Origin: an uncultured Eubacteriales bacterium
GTDB lineage: Bacteria > Bacillota > Clostridia > Christensenellales > Aristaeellaceae
Reading direction: 5' to 3'
Assembly (NCBI GenBank): GCA_902761755.1
Contig: CACWLP010000001.1
Location: 62,001 to 126,000 of the forward strand
DNA: 64,000 nucleotides
Both the position numbers and the translations under genes were made by a program. The notes beneath the pieces are model-generated. The model ran no database searches. It worked only from the letters and a program-made list of their open reading frames with translations, and was not told the DNA's origin. Positions 34,727-43,199 of the stretch are shown one piece after another. Numbering within the stretch: position 1 is the first letter of the stretch; the number at the start of each line of letters is the position of its first letter.

Positions 34727-35242
34727 TCAAACGTAATCCATCCAGGGCGCGCTTTCGTCCTGCCGGCCGGTGAGGGCGCCTTCCGCGCTCAGCCCCGGGA
34801 ACCCCTGCTGCCGCAGGGCCTCGTAGAGCACCACGGCCACGGAATTGGCCAGGTTCAGGCTGCGGGCGTCGGGGCGCATGGGGATGCGCACGCACCGATC
34901 GTACACCCGGGACAGCAGCGATTCCGGCAGTCCCTTCGTTTCGCACCCGAACACCAGGAAATCCTCGGGCCCGTAGCGCGCCTCGGTATACGCCCGGGGC
35001 GCCTTGGTGCTGGCGAAATGATACGCCGCATCCGGGTATTTCCGCATCAGCGCTTCAAAATCCGGCAGCACGGAAATATCCACCATGGAAAAATAGTCCA
35101 GCCCCGCCCGCTTCATGTATTTGTCCGACAGGGAAAAGCCCAGGGGCTCGATGAGGATCAGATCCGTCCGCGTGGCGGCGCAGGTGCGGGCGATGTTCCC
35201 CGTGTTCTGGGGGATCTCCGGCGCATATAAAACGACGTGCAT
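34727..35242 (-). CDS. trmL: tRNA (cytidine(34)-2'-O)-methyltransferase
   Basis: A SPOUT-fold methyltransferase that 2'-O-methylates the wobble base of tRNA-Leu using S-adenosylmethionine. The 171 residues start MHVVLYAPEIPQNTGNIART, the TrmL motif 1, with LIEPLGF, VFGCETKGLP (motif 2) and RSLNLANSVAVVLYEALRQ (motif 3, knot). Length is about average (155-170). AAAGGAAA precedes the ATG. It follows the orphan reductase domain by 12 bases. Confidence 0.95.
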   Translation of the reverse strand: MHVVLYAPEIPQNTGNIARTCAATRTDLILIEPLGFSLSDKYMKRAGLDYFSMVDISVLPDFEALMRKYPDAAYHFASTKAPRAYTEARYGPEDFLVFGCETKGLPESLLSRVYDRCVRIPMRPDARSLNLANSVAVVLYEALRQQGFPGLSAEGALTGRQDESAPWMDYV

Positions 35243-35254
35243 GCCTGTTTCCTT

Positions 35255-35920
35255 TCAGCTTTCCCGTTTGCTTTCCTGCCAGGCCCTCTCCAGCGCGGCG
35301 CGCAGGCCCAGCAGCTGGATATCCTGCAGCTGGCTCCCGATCCTCTCCTCCAGCCCGGGCACCTCACGCAGATCCTCTTCCCAGATGGCCCGGTCGCTGA
35401 GCACGGCGTAGGAAAGCGTTTCCGGGGGCATATCGCAGCTGAGGCGGGAGAAGGAATACAGCGCCTCGCCGTCGTCTGAAAGGGGCACTTCCTCCCCGTC
35501 CGACAGGCAGGCGTACCGGCCGTCCTCCGTCCGCCGGGCCCCGGCATACAGCATGATCAGCGCCGAAAGGCCCATGCACAGGCAGGCGGGCGTTTTCCCC
35601 TCCCGTTCCCCATAGGCCCGGATCAGGGGCAGCGCCTGCTTTTCCCATCCCGCCACGGCGCTGCGCAATACCAGCGCCAGGGGCTGCTCCACCGCGGGGG
35701 ATTCCATCTCCGCGCAGACGGCCATGGCCACGGGATCCAGCGCCTCCCGGCTGCGGCCCATGGAGGGCATGATCTCGTGCAGCAGGGCATGGCCGAGGAA
35801 AACGCGCATCTCCCCGTCCTTCATGCAGGCCCGCACCGTTTTCATGCCCAGCAGCGCGCCCGGCCCCGCCAGGGTGGAAAGCAGCGCGCCCTGCATCCGC
35901 GCCCGGTCCTCATTCGCCAT
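35255..35920 (-). CDS. Isolated C-terminal domain of tagaturonate/mannitol dehydrogenase
   Basis: A 221-residue protein that aligns in style with the C-terminal half of tagaturonate reductase (UxaB) and other mannitol-dehydrogenase family enzymes: GALLGMKTVRACMKDGEMRVF, LLHEIMPSM, then SAVAGWEKQALPLIRAYGEREGKTP and GLSALIMLYAG occur in the order expected. The N-terminal NAD-binding Rossmann half (about 250 residues) is absent, and upstream DNA is the divergent promoter region of pgsA, so it was not just missed. The ATG has AGAAGGAA, and a good promoter lies at 35944-35972, so it is probably expressed. It may be a relic or a domain with a new function. Confidence 0.68.
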   Translation of the reverse strand: MANEDRARMQGALLSTLAGPGALLGMKTVRACMKDGEMRVFLGHALLHEIMPSMGRSREALDPVAMAVCAEMESPAVEQPLALVLRSAVAGWEKQALPLIRAYGEREGKTPACLCMGLSALIMLYAGARRTEDGRYACLSDGEEVPLSDDGEALYSFSRLSCDMPPETLSYAVLSDRAIWEEDLREVPGLEERIGSQLQDIQLLGLRAALERAWQESKRES

Positions 35921-35943
35921 GTTTCATTCCTTCTTTCCCGTAT

Positions 35944-35972
35944 ATTTTACCAAAGAATCCCGCCGCTGTAAA
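35944..35972 (-). promoter_or_regulatory. Sigma-A promoter for the trmL/UDG operon
   Basis: Minus strand TTTACA (35972-35967), 17 bases, TAAAAT (35949-35944), 24 bases before the ATG of the reductase-domain gene. It overlaps closely with the divergent pgsA promoter, so the two may interfere. Confidence 0.65.
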
Positions 35973-35983
35973 GCGATGCGGCA

Positions 35984-36012
35984 TTGTAAAGCGCGGAGAA
36001 AAATGCTATAAT
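35984..36012 (+). promoter_or_regulatory. Sigma-A promoter for pgsA
   Basis: TTGTAA (35984-35989), 17 bases, TATAAT (36007-36012), 30 bases before the pgsA start. Confidence 0.75.
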
Positions 36013-36042
36013 ACCTGCGTGCTTACCAAGGAGGCTATCACC

Positions 36043-36633
36043 ATGACGCAAGAAAAAAAGAACGAAAAGATCCTGAACGTCCCCAACACCCTCACCATGA
36101 TCCGGGCGCTGCTGATCCCGGTCTACTGGGCGGTGTTCATGCAAGGCCACCACACCTGGGCGCTGGTGATCTTCATCGTCGCCAGCCTGACGGACTTAGC
36201 GGACGGCTACATCGCCCGGAAATACGATCTGATCACCGATTTCGGCAAGCTGATGGACCCCTTCGCCGACAAGCTGATGGTGCTCAGCGTGATGCTTTCC
36301 CTGGCCCTGGAGGGCATGGCCCCCTGGCCCGCCCTGGCCATCATCCTGCTCAAGGAGCTGCTGATGGTGCTGGGCGGCATTATCCTGTACAACAAGGGCG
36401 TGGTGGTATACGCCATCTGGATCGGAAAGATCGCCCAGGCCACCACGGTGGCGGGGCTGATACTGTGCTTCTTCCACGAGCAGTTCATGCAGCTGGGGGT
36501 TCCGGTGCACTGGATCGTGCTGTGGTGCGCCGTGGCGCTGACCCTCACCGCCCTGGTGATCTACGGCCGCAGCGCCATCCAGAAGTATAAAGCCGCAAGT
36601 GCTGAACAAACGGAAAACAAGACAGAAGAATAA
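36043..36633 (+). CDS. pgsA: CDP-diacylglycerol-glycerol-3-phosphate phosphatidyltransferase
   Basis: Makes phosphatidylglycerol phosphate from CDP-diacylglycerol and glycerol 3-phosphate in the membrane. The 196 residues contain the CDP-alcohol phosphotransferase motif DLADGYIARKYDLITDFGKLMDPFADK in shortened form DG..AR........G...D...D with all four Asp present (about 51-77), and five to six helices. NVPNTLTMIRALLIP is the usual PgsA start. The ATG at 36043 is chosen because AAGGAGG precedes it; an upstream ATG at 36019 lies before the ribosome site. Confidence 0.93.
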   Translation: MTQEKKNEKILNVPNTLTMIRALLIPVYWAVFMQGHHTWALVIFIVASLTDLADGYIARKYDLITDFGKLMDPFADKLMVLSVMLSLALEGMAPWPALAIILLKELLMVLGGIILYNKGVVVYAIWIGKIAQATTVAGLILCFFHEQFMQLGVPVHWIVLWCAVALTLTALVIYGRSAIQKYKAASAEQTENKTEE

Positions 36634-36649
36634 GACGCGTAAAAATATA

Positions 36650-36684
36650 AAACAGCTCTCCCATTATAAGGAAAGCTGTTTTTT
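36650..36684 (+). terminator. Terminator after pgsA
   Basis: AACAGCT pairs with AGCTGTT around a loop containing a partial CTCCC/GGAA extension, followed by six T. Confidence 0.7.
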
Positions 36685-36725
36685 GTGCCCTCACAAAAAG
36701 CCAGAGAAAGAAACAAGAAACGTTC

Positions 36726-36835
36726 ATCTGTCATCTTGAGCGGAGTGGAGCGAGAGCGGAACGGAGTCGAAAGATCTGTACGTTGGCTGAACGATTCACT
36801 CTTATAGCGAAGCGCCAGTGAAGAATCTCCCCCCC
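36726..36835 (+). repeat. Intergenic REP-like 'TGTCAT..GAGCG' element
   Basis: TGTCATCTTGAGCGGAGTGG followed by GAGCGAGAGCGGAACGGAGTCGAAAGATCT and then AGCGAAGCGCCAGTGAAGAATCT. This is the style of the 'TGTCATTCTGAGCGAAG...AGAATCT' intergenic element found in many bacterial genomes, here as one-and-a-half units. The 293-base gap 36634-36926 holds this and the pgsA terminator; no gene. Confidence 0.55.
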
Positions 36836-36926
36836 GTTTTTTCATTCATGCTTTTAGGTGAGAATGAGCATTAGAAGGATAGACTTTTTTATTTATTTTA
36901 TCGCTTGAATTATTTTTCCACATATT

Positions 36927-37820
36927 TCAGGCGTTAATGAGTTCGTGAATCAATGCGCTATCTGGATAATTCCTGATTAGCCAATCAGGCATAAGAGTCC
37001 CATCGTTTTTCATATAAGCCCGAATCTGAATCATAGGCACAAGATCAACAATCTTAAAAACTTTAAACATTTTCATTGCTTCTGCATGCTGAATTTTTGA
37101 TTCTTCCATGATGCTATATATATTTTTCCCTTTACACCCATCTTGTTCTTCTGCTGTTTCGACAACCTGCAAAACGCTATCTCCCAATTTGATCTGCTGG
37201 ATAAGTGAAGCTATGTCCTTCTGTGTATCGGCATCATTATCTGCCAGTTTGACACCAATCGAATCCCAGTTTCTTTTGAAATGTCCAAGAAGCACCAATT
37301 CCATTACTCTGCATAATAAATCTTCTATTTTCCCATTGCCCCGCTCATCTTCATAGTTTTTTATCAAACAAGCCGTGATTCCATAAGACAATTGACGTAT
37401 TATTTCTTCAATGCCGGGCTGTGATATAATCGCCATTTTGATGCTTGAAGGAAAAGCAGAACGATTTAAACAAAGTGCTTTCGCAAAAGGATCCCAGGAA
37501 ATATTCACACTCCCATCTTCAAAATTCAAATTGTGCCGCTCATAAAAACGATTTATCTCTTCGGCTATCACTGAAAAACAGAGAGCTTCCTCAACACTTA
37601 CTCCTTCATGGGACGGATAACCCGAAAAAGTGAATTTGACACCGTGCTCTGGCAGATCTGTTGGGATTTCATACGTTGGGTAGAAGCCTTTTGCATGGTC
37701 TTCTTCGATTTGTTTTTTCATGCCTTCATATGCATCAAATTCTTCTGGTGTCAATATCTTCGGCCTGGTGTCAGATATGGCGTATCCAAGCAAATCACGC
37801 CAAACTTTTTCTCTCAGCAT
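36927..37820 (-). CDS. Unknown protein of AT-rich accessory pair
   Basis: A 297-residue soluble protein with no recognised domain. It is rich in helices and charged residues; notable segments are GVSVEEALCFSVIAEEINRF, a mid-protein LLCRVMELVLLGHFKRNW, and a Cys-containing EEQDGCKGKNIYSI. GAGGAGG lies 11 bases before the ATG. Codon use is clearly AT-rich compared with the surrounding housekeeping genes. It follows the PD-(D/E)XK nuclease gene by 79 bases on the same strand and is probably cotranscribed; it may be its partner, an immunity or sensor factor. This is inference from position only. Confidence 0.6.
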   Translation of the reverse strand: MLREKVWRDLLGYAISDTRPKILTPEEFDAYEGMKKQIEEDHAKGFYPTYEIPTDLPEHGVKFTFSGYPSHEGVSVEEALCFSVIAEEINRFYERHNLNFEDGSVNISWDPFAKALCLNRSAFPSSIKMAIISQPGIEEIIRQLSYGITACLIKNYEDERGNGKIEDLLCRVMELVLLGHFKRNWDSIGVKLADNDADTQKDIASLIQQIKLGDSVLQVVETAEEQDGCKGKNIYSIMEESKIQHAEAMKMFKVFKIVDLVPMIQIRAYMKNDGTLMPDWLIRNYPDSALIHELINA

Positions 37821-37899
37821 TCCCGTGACATCCTCCTCTTTTAGTTCCCCTTTTCACAAACAATAATCATCAAATATGTATCTAAAGAGCGTGTGTCCG

Positions 37900-39144
37900 T
37901 CATTCATGGGTAAATATTTTTTTCAGTTTTTCTTCAAATTTTACTATTTCTTCGAAACACTTATCTAATTGACTAAAGATTTTCGCTTCATCTAATTCCT
38001 CGTCGATTTTGACGTGTTTCGTCGAATAATGCGTACGCCATTGCCAGTTTTCCTTTTGTTGGCGTGAAGGATAATGCTCATTGATTTTTTCGCATATCAC
38101 GCGAAGATTATCCGGAATATCTTTTGAGCTTAACGCAAATTGAATGCACGCTTCACTTCCTGCATTAAGATTTCTAATCTCATAAAAATAATAATTTGAT
38201 GTGCCCCATCCGCTCTGTGCATTTTGAGCATCCGGTATAATTTCAGTCATTGTCTTCGTCTTAAAACGAATATAGGTGTTATTTGATTTGTCCGGTACGT
38301 ATTCGATTGTTCCTTCCTCTGATTTTTGAACAGCCCAGGCACGAAGAATATCGGCAACCATGGTGAATTTGTTTGGTCTGTTCTCAAAAATCAGATCTAA
38401 CGCTTTCTGGTGCTTTGCATAAATCTCCGCACAGATCTTTTTCAGCTTATCGTCGCCCACAATATCCCTCCTAATCGTATCAAGATAATTGGTTACCAAT
38501 AGCTCTGACTCAGGCAATAGCTTCGTCCGCCTTTTTGCTTTTTCCACAATATAAAGAATTTCCTGATAGCCTATGGAAGTCCAATTGTTCGGATCGCTGG
38601 ATTCATAACCATCTGGCGACAAATAAATCAACATTTTCTTATAATCTGGATAAGCTTCCTCCAGTTGGTGTTGGTATCGTTTAAGCTGATTATCGTGTTC
38701 CCCGGAATCTATTTTATTTTCAATGCATAGTACAAACTTTCTTAGATCGGATACGGCAAGAATATCTATATGATGCCATTCCCGATAAACAGTAAAATCT
38801 CCGCAATCCATCAGCAGATTTTCGAAAACTTCATCGTCAGTTCCGGTTGTAGCAAGCTGGATAATCCCCCTGAGTATGCTGTCTCCAAGTCCATGATTCT
38901 CATTTGGATTCAGTAACCAGGCAAGCATATTACTATGACGGATTTCAACACGTGAAATTTTTAGAATATCAAAGAGATTAAATTTTCGCGTCCATTCTGC
39001 CAACGGATCAAGACATTCAATGTCCAGAAGGAATTCTTTTAATGCCTTCATATTATCTTTCTCTGGGTTCGTTTTATCATTATTATCTTTAGAACCATCG
39101 TCTAAAGATTGATTGGATTGTATTTGAGAATCCTTAATGCCCAT
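37900..39144 (-). CDS. PD-(D/E)XK nuclease superfamily protein (PDDEXK_4-like)
   Basis: A 414-residue protein. SRVEIRHSNMLAWLLNPNENHGLGD near residue 65 (shortened: EIRHSNMLAWLLNP) is the hallmark N-terminal helix of the PDDEXK_4 family. The active site follows: HIDILAVS (Asp), then CIENKIDSGEHDNQLKRY, where E-N-K is the E-x-K of the catalytic triad, and LIYLSPDG. The C-terminal half has no recognised domain. Such nucleases are found in defence islands, often alone or with one partner. The start ATG at 39144 has AAGGAGAGG upstream; an ATG 30 bases earlier has none. Base composition is AT-rich, suggesting transfer. Confidence 0.82.
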   Translation of the reverse strand: MGIKDSQIQSNQSLDDGSKDNNDKTNPEKDNMKALKEFLLDIECLDPLAEWTRKFNLFDILKISRVEIRHSNMLAWLLNPNENHGLGDSILRGIIQLATTGTDDEVFENLLMDCGDFTVYREWHHIDILAVSDLRKFVLCIENKIDSGEHDNQLKRYQHQLEEAYPDYKKMLIYLSPDGYESSDPNNWTSIGYQEILYIVEKAKRRTKLLPESELLVTNYLDTIRRDIVGDDKLKKICAEIYAKHQKALDLIFENRPNKFTMVADILRAWAVQKSEEGTIEYVPDKSNNTYIRFKTKTMTEIIPDAQNAQSGWGTSNYYFYEIRNLNAGSEACIQFALSSKDIPDNLRVICEKINEHYPSRQQKENWQWRTHYSTKHVKIDEELDEAKIFSQLDKCFEEIVKFEEKLKKIFTHE

Positions 39145-39188
39145 AACCACCTCTCCTTCCTTGTTTTGGTGCATTATTATCTATTCGA

Positions 39189-39216
39189 ATTATAACATAT
39201 ATATCTGATTTCACAA
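39189..39216 (-). promoter_or_regulatory. Promoter of the AT-rich nuclease pair
   Basis: Minus strand TTGTGA (39216-39211), 16 bases, perfect TATAAT (39194-39189), 45 bases before the nuclease start. The module therefore has its own promoter. The gap 39145-39279 holds nothing else. Confidence 0.7.
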
Positions 39217-39279
39217 GCAAATATAAGCATAAAGGGTACAAATACCGGCCAGTTAGTGTCGGATCGTTTTCAAAAATGC

Positions 39280-40149
39280 TTACAGCAGCGCCTCGATCTC
39301 CGCCGGGGTGAATGAAAACTCGGGCACGTCGAAGGAAGGCTCCGCCAGCAGGGAGGGCGGGAAGAAAAATACGATCTTCCCTTCCGCCGACACATAGAAA
39401 TCCCGGCTCGGGATGAAGTCGATCTCGTAATCGTCCCGGTCCGCGTCGGCCCGGACGGCGCCCGCGGATTGCAGCTTCTCAAATTCCGCGTACAGCACCG
39501 GCAGCAGCGCCTCCTCCATTTCGTCGGAGGAGCCGTTCACCAGCCCGGGGAAATCCGGCAGATCCGCCGCCGTGATGCCCTCCAGCTTTTCCGGGTCCGC
39601 CCCGGCCAGGATCAGCGCCGCGCCCCGAAGGGTCATCACGTCCCCGGCGGTATCGCCGGATACGTTGAAGGTCTGCGCCTCCAGCTGCAGGGACGGGGGC
39701 CGCTCCCCCCGGGTCTGCCGCTGGCGCTGCAGGATGCTCAGCAGCCGTTCGGTGTTGCACAGGACGGAAAAATCATGCTCCACTTCGTTATGCCCGTCGA
39801 ATTGCATGTCCGGGGACGCGGCAAACATGGGCAGGGCGATGTCCTTCGTTTCCCCCAGCGCCATCTGGTAGGTATCGTTGATCAGCGCCGCGGTGTAGGT
39901 GTCCCCTTCCACGGCCGGATAGGCGTACGTGAAATGATACGTCCAGTTTTTTTCGTCGGGATAATAGGCTTCCCCCGCCAGGCGTTTGACCGTGAAATAT
40001 CCCTGATCGGCCACCGTTTCCTGCGTCCTGCGGGATGCGGAGGCGGCTTCTTCCCCTCCGCCGCCCGGCCGGTACAGCAGCGCGAATGCCAGCGCCGCCA
40101 GTGCCAGCGCGCCCGCCGCCAGGCAGTAGAGCTTTTTCTTCTTATCCAT
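39280..40149 (-). CDS. DUF3298/RsiV-like membrane-anchored protein
   Basis: A 289-residue protein with an N-terminal membrane helix (6-26) and an extracytoplasmic domain. The C-terminal part, IPSRDFYVSAEGKIVFFFPPSLLAEPSFDVPEFSF, matches the DUF3298 (RsiV) pattern 'Fy.t..glvf.f.p...a.....pef', and the N-terminal YPDEKNWTYHFTYAYP is DUF4163-like. RsiV is a lysozyme-sensing anti-sigma factor in Bacillus, but here no sigma factor gene is adjacent and the short cytoplasmic tail cannot hold one, so it is a family relative of unknown role. GGGAG precedes the ATG; it overlaps the upstream lipoprotein gene by eight bases. Confidence 0.7.
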   Translation of the reverse strand: MDKKKKLYCLAAGALALAALAFALLYRPGGGGEEAASASRRTQETVADQGYFTVKRLAGEAYYPDEKNWTYHFTYAYPAVEGDTYTAALINDTYQMALGETKDIALPMFAASPDMQFDGHNEVEHDFSVLCNTERLLSILQRQRQTRGERPPSLQLEAQTFNVSGDTAGDVMTLRGAALILAGADPEKLEGITAADLPDFPGLVNGSSDEMEEALLPVLYAEFEKLQSAGAVRADADRDDYEIDFIPSRDFYVSAEGKIVFFFPPSLLAEPSFDVPEFSFTPAEIEALL

Positions 40150-41173
40150 TGGCAAGCTCCCACACGATAAAGGAATTGCGGATCAGCTCCGCATAGAAGG
40201 CGTATTCCGCCTGGCGCTCCGCGGGGAAACGCAATGTCAGGGCGTAGAGGCTGCCCGTATCTTCGGCCAGCACGGTCAGATGGTATTCCCCTTCCCCCAG
40301 GGCTTCCATGCAGCTGAACGCCCGGTCCGCGGCGATCCGGCAGCCGGGATGGGCCTGTTCAAAGGCCTTTTCCGCTTCGTCGAAGGACATGTCCGCCAGG
40401 CCCCGCCGGATCTGCACCGCCGCGCTCCCGTCCGCGCTGCGCCATTCGCCCGCGTTTTCCCCGGGCAGCAGAAATTCCGGCAGCCGCAGGGAATACCCCG
40501 CCGCCTCGTCCGTTTCTTCCCGCCACAGGGCGGAGCAGCCGCTTTCGTACCGCGGCGTCAGCACGATGCCGTTCACCGTGTATCCGAATTCCGCCTCCGC
40601 GTTTTTCCGCAGGGATACCTCCGCCCCCCGCAGCCAGAGCACCGCGTCCTCCGGCAGCAGAGAAATCTCCCCGCCGTCCTCCAGCGTCACGTCGCTCATA
40701 TAAAAATCGCAGTCCACGGTCACGTCCGCCCCGTCATCCTCCACGGCGTAGAGATACGCGCCGCAGGCGCCGGACGCATCCGGCGAAAGGGCGATCCCGT
40801 CCCGCTGAAACAGCATGCCCGCCGCGGCGGGGGCTTCCCCGGGGGCATAAGCCCCGGCGGTGAACAGCTGGCGGTACAGCGTTTCCGCCTCCGCCCAGGT
40901 GAGGAATGTGGTGGGCCGGCACTTCAGCGCCGCGGCGGCCAGCATCCGCTCGCCCAGCGCCGGCGCGGGGGCCGCTCCTTCCGGGAGCACGCATCCCGTT
41001 TCTTCGGCATCCGCCAGGGCGGCGGCCAGGATGTCCAGGATCGTCTGCAGCCCTTCGTCCGGATCAAAAGCCATGGCCTGCGCCTCCCTCTGGGGGGCGG
41101 AAAAGGCCGCGGGGGCGCAGCCCGCCGCCAGCAGCAGGATCAAAAGGAACGCCGTCAGCTTTCGTATGCGCAT
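40142..41173 (-). CDS. Lipoprotein of unknown function
   Basis: A 343-residue protein with a lipoprotein signal (MRIRKLTAFLLILLLAAGC, lipobox LAAGC, Cys 19). The mature protein is acidic with a repeated beta character; the last 100 residues (YSLRLPEFLLPGENAGEWRS ... FDEAEKAFEQAHPG) resemble the small beta-alpha domains seen in clostridial surface lipoproteins. GGAGG lies 12 bases before the ATG. It overlaps the DUF3298 gene and is probably coexpressed with it. No family recognised. Confidence 0.6.
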   Translation of the reverse strand: MRIRKLTAFLLILLLAAGCAPAAFSAPQREAQAMAFDPDEGLQTILDILAAALADAEETGCVLPEGAAPAPALGERMLAAAALKCRPTTFLTWAEAETLYRQLFTAGAYAPGEAPAAAGMLFQRDGIALSPDASGACGAYLYAVEDDGADVTVDCDFYMSDVTLEDGGEISLLPEDAVLWLRGAEVSLRKNAEAEFGYTVNGIVLTPRYESGCSALWREETDEAAGYSLRLPEFLLPGENAGEWRSADGSAAVQIRRGLADMSFDEAEKAFEQAHPGCRIAADRAFSCMEALGEGEYHLTVLAEDTGSLYALTLRFPAERQAEYAFYAELIRNSFIVWELANG

Positions 41174-41180
41174 ATCGCCG

Positions 41181-42542
41181 TTATGCCTCCTCTTTCGTTT
41201 CCGGCCCGGGGACGGCCTTTTCTGCGGCCGGCTCCAGCACCGTCACCGTGGCCCATTCCACCCGCCGGTCGATGATCTCCTCCACCCGGATGCGCAGCCC
41301 GCAGCACTCCACCACCGGGTGGCTGCCGTCCTTGGGAATGGTCATCATCCGGCTGTAGATCAGCCCGCCCAGGGATTCGTAGCCCTGATCCGTGGGCAGG
41401 GAAAGCCCCAGGGCCTCGTTGATCACTTCGATGAGCGTGCCGCCCGCGATGCGGTACTGGTTCTCCCCGGTTTTCTGGATCTCCGGGGGCAGGGGCGGAT
41501 CGTACTCATCGTAAATATTGCCCACGATCTCCTCCAGCAGGTCCTCCATGGTAATGAGCCCGCTGGTGCCGCCGTATTCGTCCACCACGATGGCGATGTG
41601 GGTCTTTTTCTTCTGCATGTCCCGGAACAGCACGTCCGTCCGCACGGATTCCGGCACGAAATATGCCGGGCGCAGGATCTCCCGCAGCGTCTTTTTCCCG
41701 CCGGTGGACAGGGCCAGCAGATAATCCCTCGTGTTGATGGTGCCCAGCACGTCGTCCAGGTCCTCCCCGTACACCGGGAAGCGGCTCAGCCCGCTTTCCA
41801 GGATGGTGCGCATGATCTCCCGGTTCCCGGCATCCACCTGCAGGGCGGTCACGTCGGTGCGGTGGGTCATGCAGTCGGCGGCGGTCATGTTGTTGAACTC
41901 GAAAATGTTCTCGATCATGTCCCGCTCGTTGCCCGCGATGGCGCCCTTCTCCTCGCCCATGTCCACCAGCATGCGGATCTCGTCCTCGGTGACTTCTTCT
42001 TCATTGTCGTTGGGGTCGATGCCGAAAAGCCGCAGCACGCCGTTGACCGATTTGGTCAACAGCCACACCACCGGCTTCATCGCCTTCGATACGCCCAGGA
42101 TCACCCCGCTCACCGCCCGGGCCACCTTCTCCGGCTTCTTCATGGCCACCCGCTTGGGCACCAGCTCGCCGAACACCAGGGTGAAATAGGACAGGATCAG
42201 CGTGATGAGCACCACGCACAGGGTATTGAGCGCGGCGTCCGAAAAGGCCGTAAATCCCCAGCCGCGGATCGTCCGGACCAGCGGCGCGGCAAAATTATCC
42301 GCCGCGAAGGCGCTGGCCAGGAACCCCGCCAGGGTGATGGCCACCTGGATGGTGGACAGGAAGCCCGAGGGCTCCAGCACCATTTTCAGCAGCCGTGCGG
42401 AAGCCTTATCGCCCTCCTCCGCCCGGCGGCGCAGCTTCGTTTCGCTCAGGGACACCACGGCAATCTCCGCCGCGGCAAAAAACGCGTTGACCGCGATCAG
42501 AACCACCTGGATCAGCAGCAAACCGCCCACCGGCGTTTCCAA
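41181..42542 (-). CDS. CorC/HlyC-family membrane protein with CBS domains
   Basis: A 453-residue hemolysin C/CorC family protein. A DUF21 (CNNM) transmembrane domain (1-190; QVVLIAVNAFFAAAEIAVVSLSE with the TM helices and LVFGELVPKRVAMKKPE), a CBS pair (about 210-335; MTHRTDVTALQVD, VVDEYGGTSGLITMEDLLEEIVG) and a CorC_HlyC domain (about 350-440) appear in order. Proteins of this group are linked to magnesium or cobalt efflux. TTG start with AAAGGAGG at nine bases; no ATG fits. A promoter lies at 42587-42592. Confidence 0.92.
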   Translation of the reverse strand: METPVGGLLLIQVVLIAVNAFFAAAEIAVVSLSETKLRRRAEEGDKASARLLKMVLEPSGFLSTIQVAITLAGFLASAFAADNFAAPLVRTIRGWGFTAFSDAALNTLCVVLITLILSYFTLVFGELVPKRVAMKKPEKVARAVSGVILGVSKAMKPVVWLLTKSVNGVLRLFGIDPNDNEEEVTEDEIRMLVDMGEEKGAIAGNERDMIENIFEFNNMTAADCMTHRTDVTALQVDAGNREIMRTILESGLSRFPVYGEDLDDVLGTINTRDYLLALSTGGKKTLREILRPAYFVPESVRTDVLFRDMQKKKTHIAIVVDEYGGTSGLITMEDLLEEIVGNIYDEYDPPLPPEIQKTGENQYRIAGGTLIEVINEALGLSLPTDQGYESLGGLIYSRMMTIPKDGSHPVVECCGLRIRVEEIIDRRVEWATVTVLEPAAEKAVPGPETKEEA

Positions 42543-42586
42543 ACGTCATTCCTCCTTTTGTCCGCGGGCATACGCCCGCATGCTCC

Positions 42587-42592
42587 AGTATA
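42587..42592 (-). promoter_or_regulatory. -10 box for the CorC-family gene
   Basis: TATACT on the minus strand, 45 bases before the TTG start, with a weak TGGAAA -35 at 17 bases. Confidence 0.45.
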
Positions 42593-42657
42593 GCATACCG
42601 CCCGCGCTTTTTCCACATAAATTTGAAAAGAATTTGTAACATTATTGTCGTAAACGA

Positions 42658-42686
42658 TTGTATCCTTCCCCCGGTTGTGGTATAAT
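42658..42686 (+). promoter_or_regulatory. Sigma-A promoter for the 42.8 kb pair
   Basis: TTGTAT (42658-42663), 17 bases, TATAAT (42681-42686). It precedes the gene at 42798 by a leader of over 100 bases. Confidence 0.7.
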
Positions 42687-42797
42687 AACAGGGCAGCCGA
42701 CGCGGCAGCGCGGTTGGCCGTCCTGCCGGCTTCCGGAGAGAAAGCCGGCCGTGCCCACGGAAGCGGGCGGGCGGATCTCAGGGTACGGGAGAAGCGG

Positions 42798-43199
42798 ATG
42801 AACAGGCAAAGGACGGACGCGGTCGGAGGGTCCCTGCGCAGGGCGGGTTTTCGCTTTGCGGTGCTTGTCCTGTCCGCGCTGGCGCTGCAGGGCATCCCGT
42901 TTCTTTTCACGCTCATGGAGGGAGACGGCGGCGTGCTCCTGTATCTGATCCACCTTTACGCCGTGATCCCCCTGTGCGCATTTTTCCTGGCGCTGTGGGC
43001 GGGGCTGGGCGGCGTGCATCCCTTCGCCGCGTTTTTCCCGGTGGGCGGGGCGCTGCTGCTGCTGCCGGTATACGCCAGCGTGGGCATGGGGCTCATATGC
43101 CTGCTTCTGTCCCTGATCGGATCGGTGGCGGGCCAGGAATGGAAAAAGCGCAGTCAGCAAGGAGGACGCCGTGGCGGACAGAAACGGAAAGCAAGGTAA
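42798..43199 (+). CDS. Four-helix membrane protein of unknown function
   Basis: A 133-residue protein with about four membrane helices (RFAVLVLSALALQGIPFLF, LYLIHLYAVIPLCAFFLAL, the FAAFFPVGGALLLL segment and YASVGMGLICLLLSLIGSV) and a basic C-terminal tail. GGGAGAA precedes the ATG at 42798; an open frame upstream has no ribosome site. Its last 29 bases overlap the next gene, so the two are co-translated. Not recognised. Confidence 0.62.
   Translation: MNRQRTDAVGGSLRRAGFRFAVLVLSALALQGIPFLFTLMEGDGGVLLYLIHLYAVIPLCAFFLALWAGLGGVHPFAAFFPVGGALLLLPVYASVGMGLICLLLSLIGSVAGQEWKKRSQQGGRRGGQKRKAR

Noticed and set aside
39280..40149. A true RsiV anti-sigma factor.
   Set aside because: The outer domain fits DUF3298, but there is no sigma factor gene next to it and almost no cytoplasmic domain to bind one.
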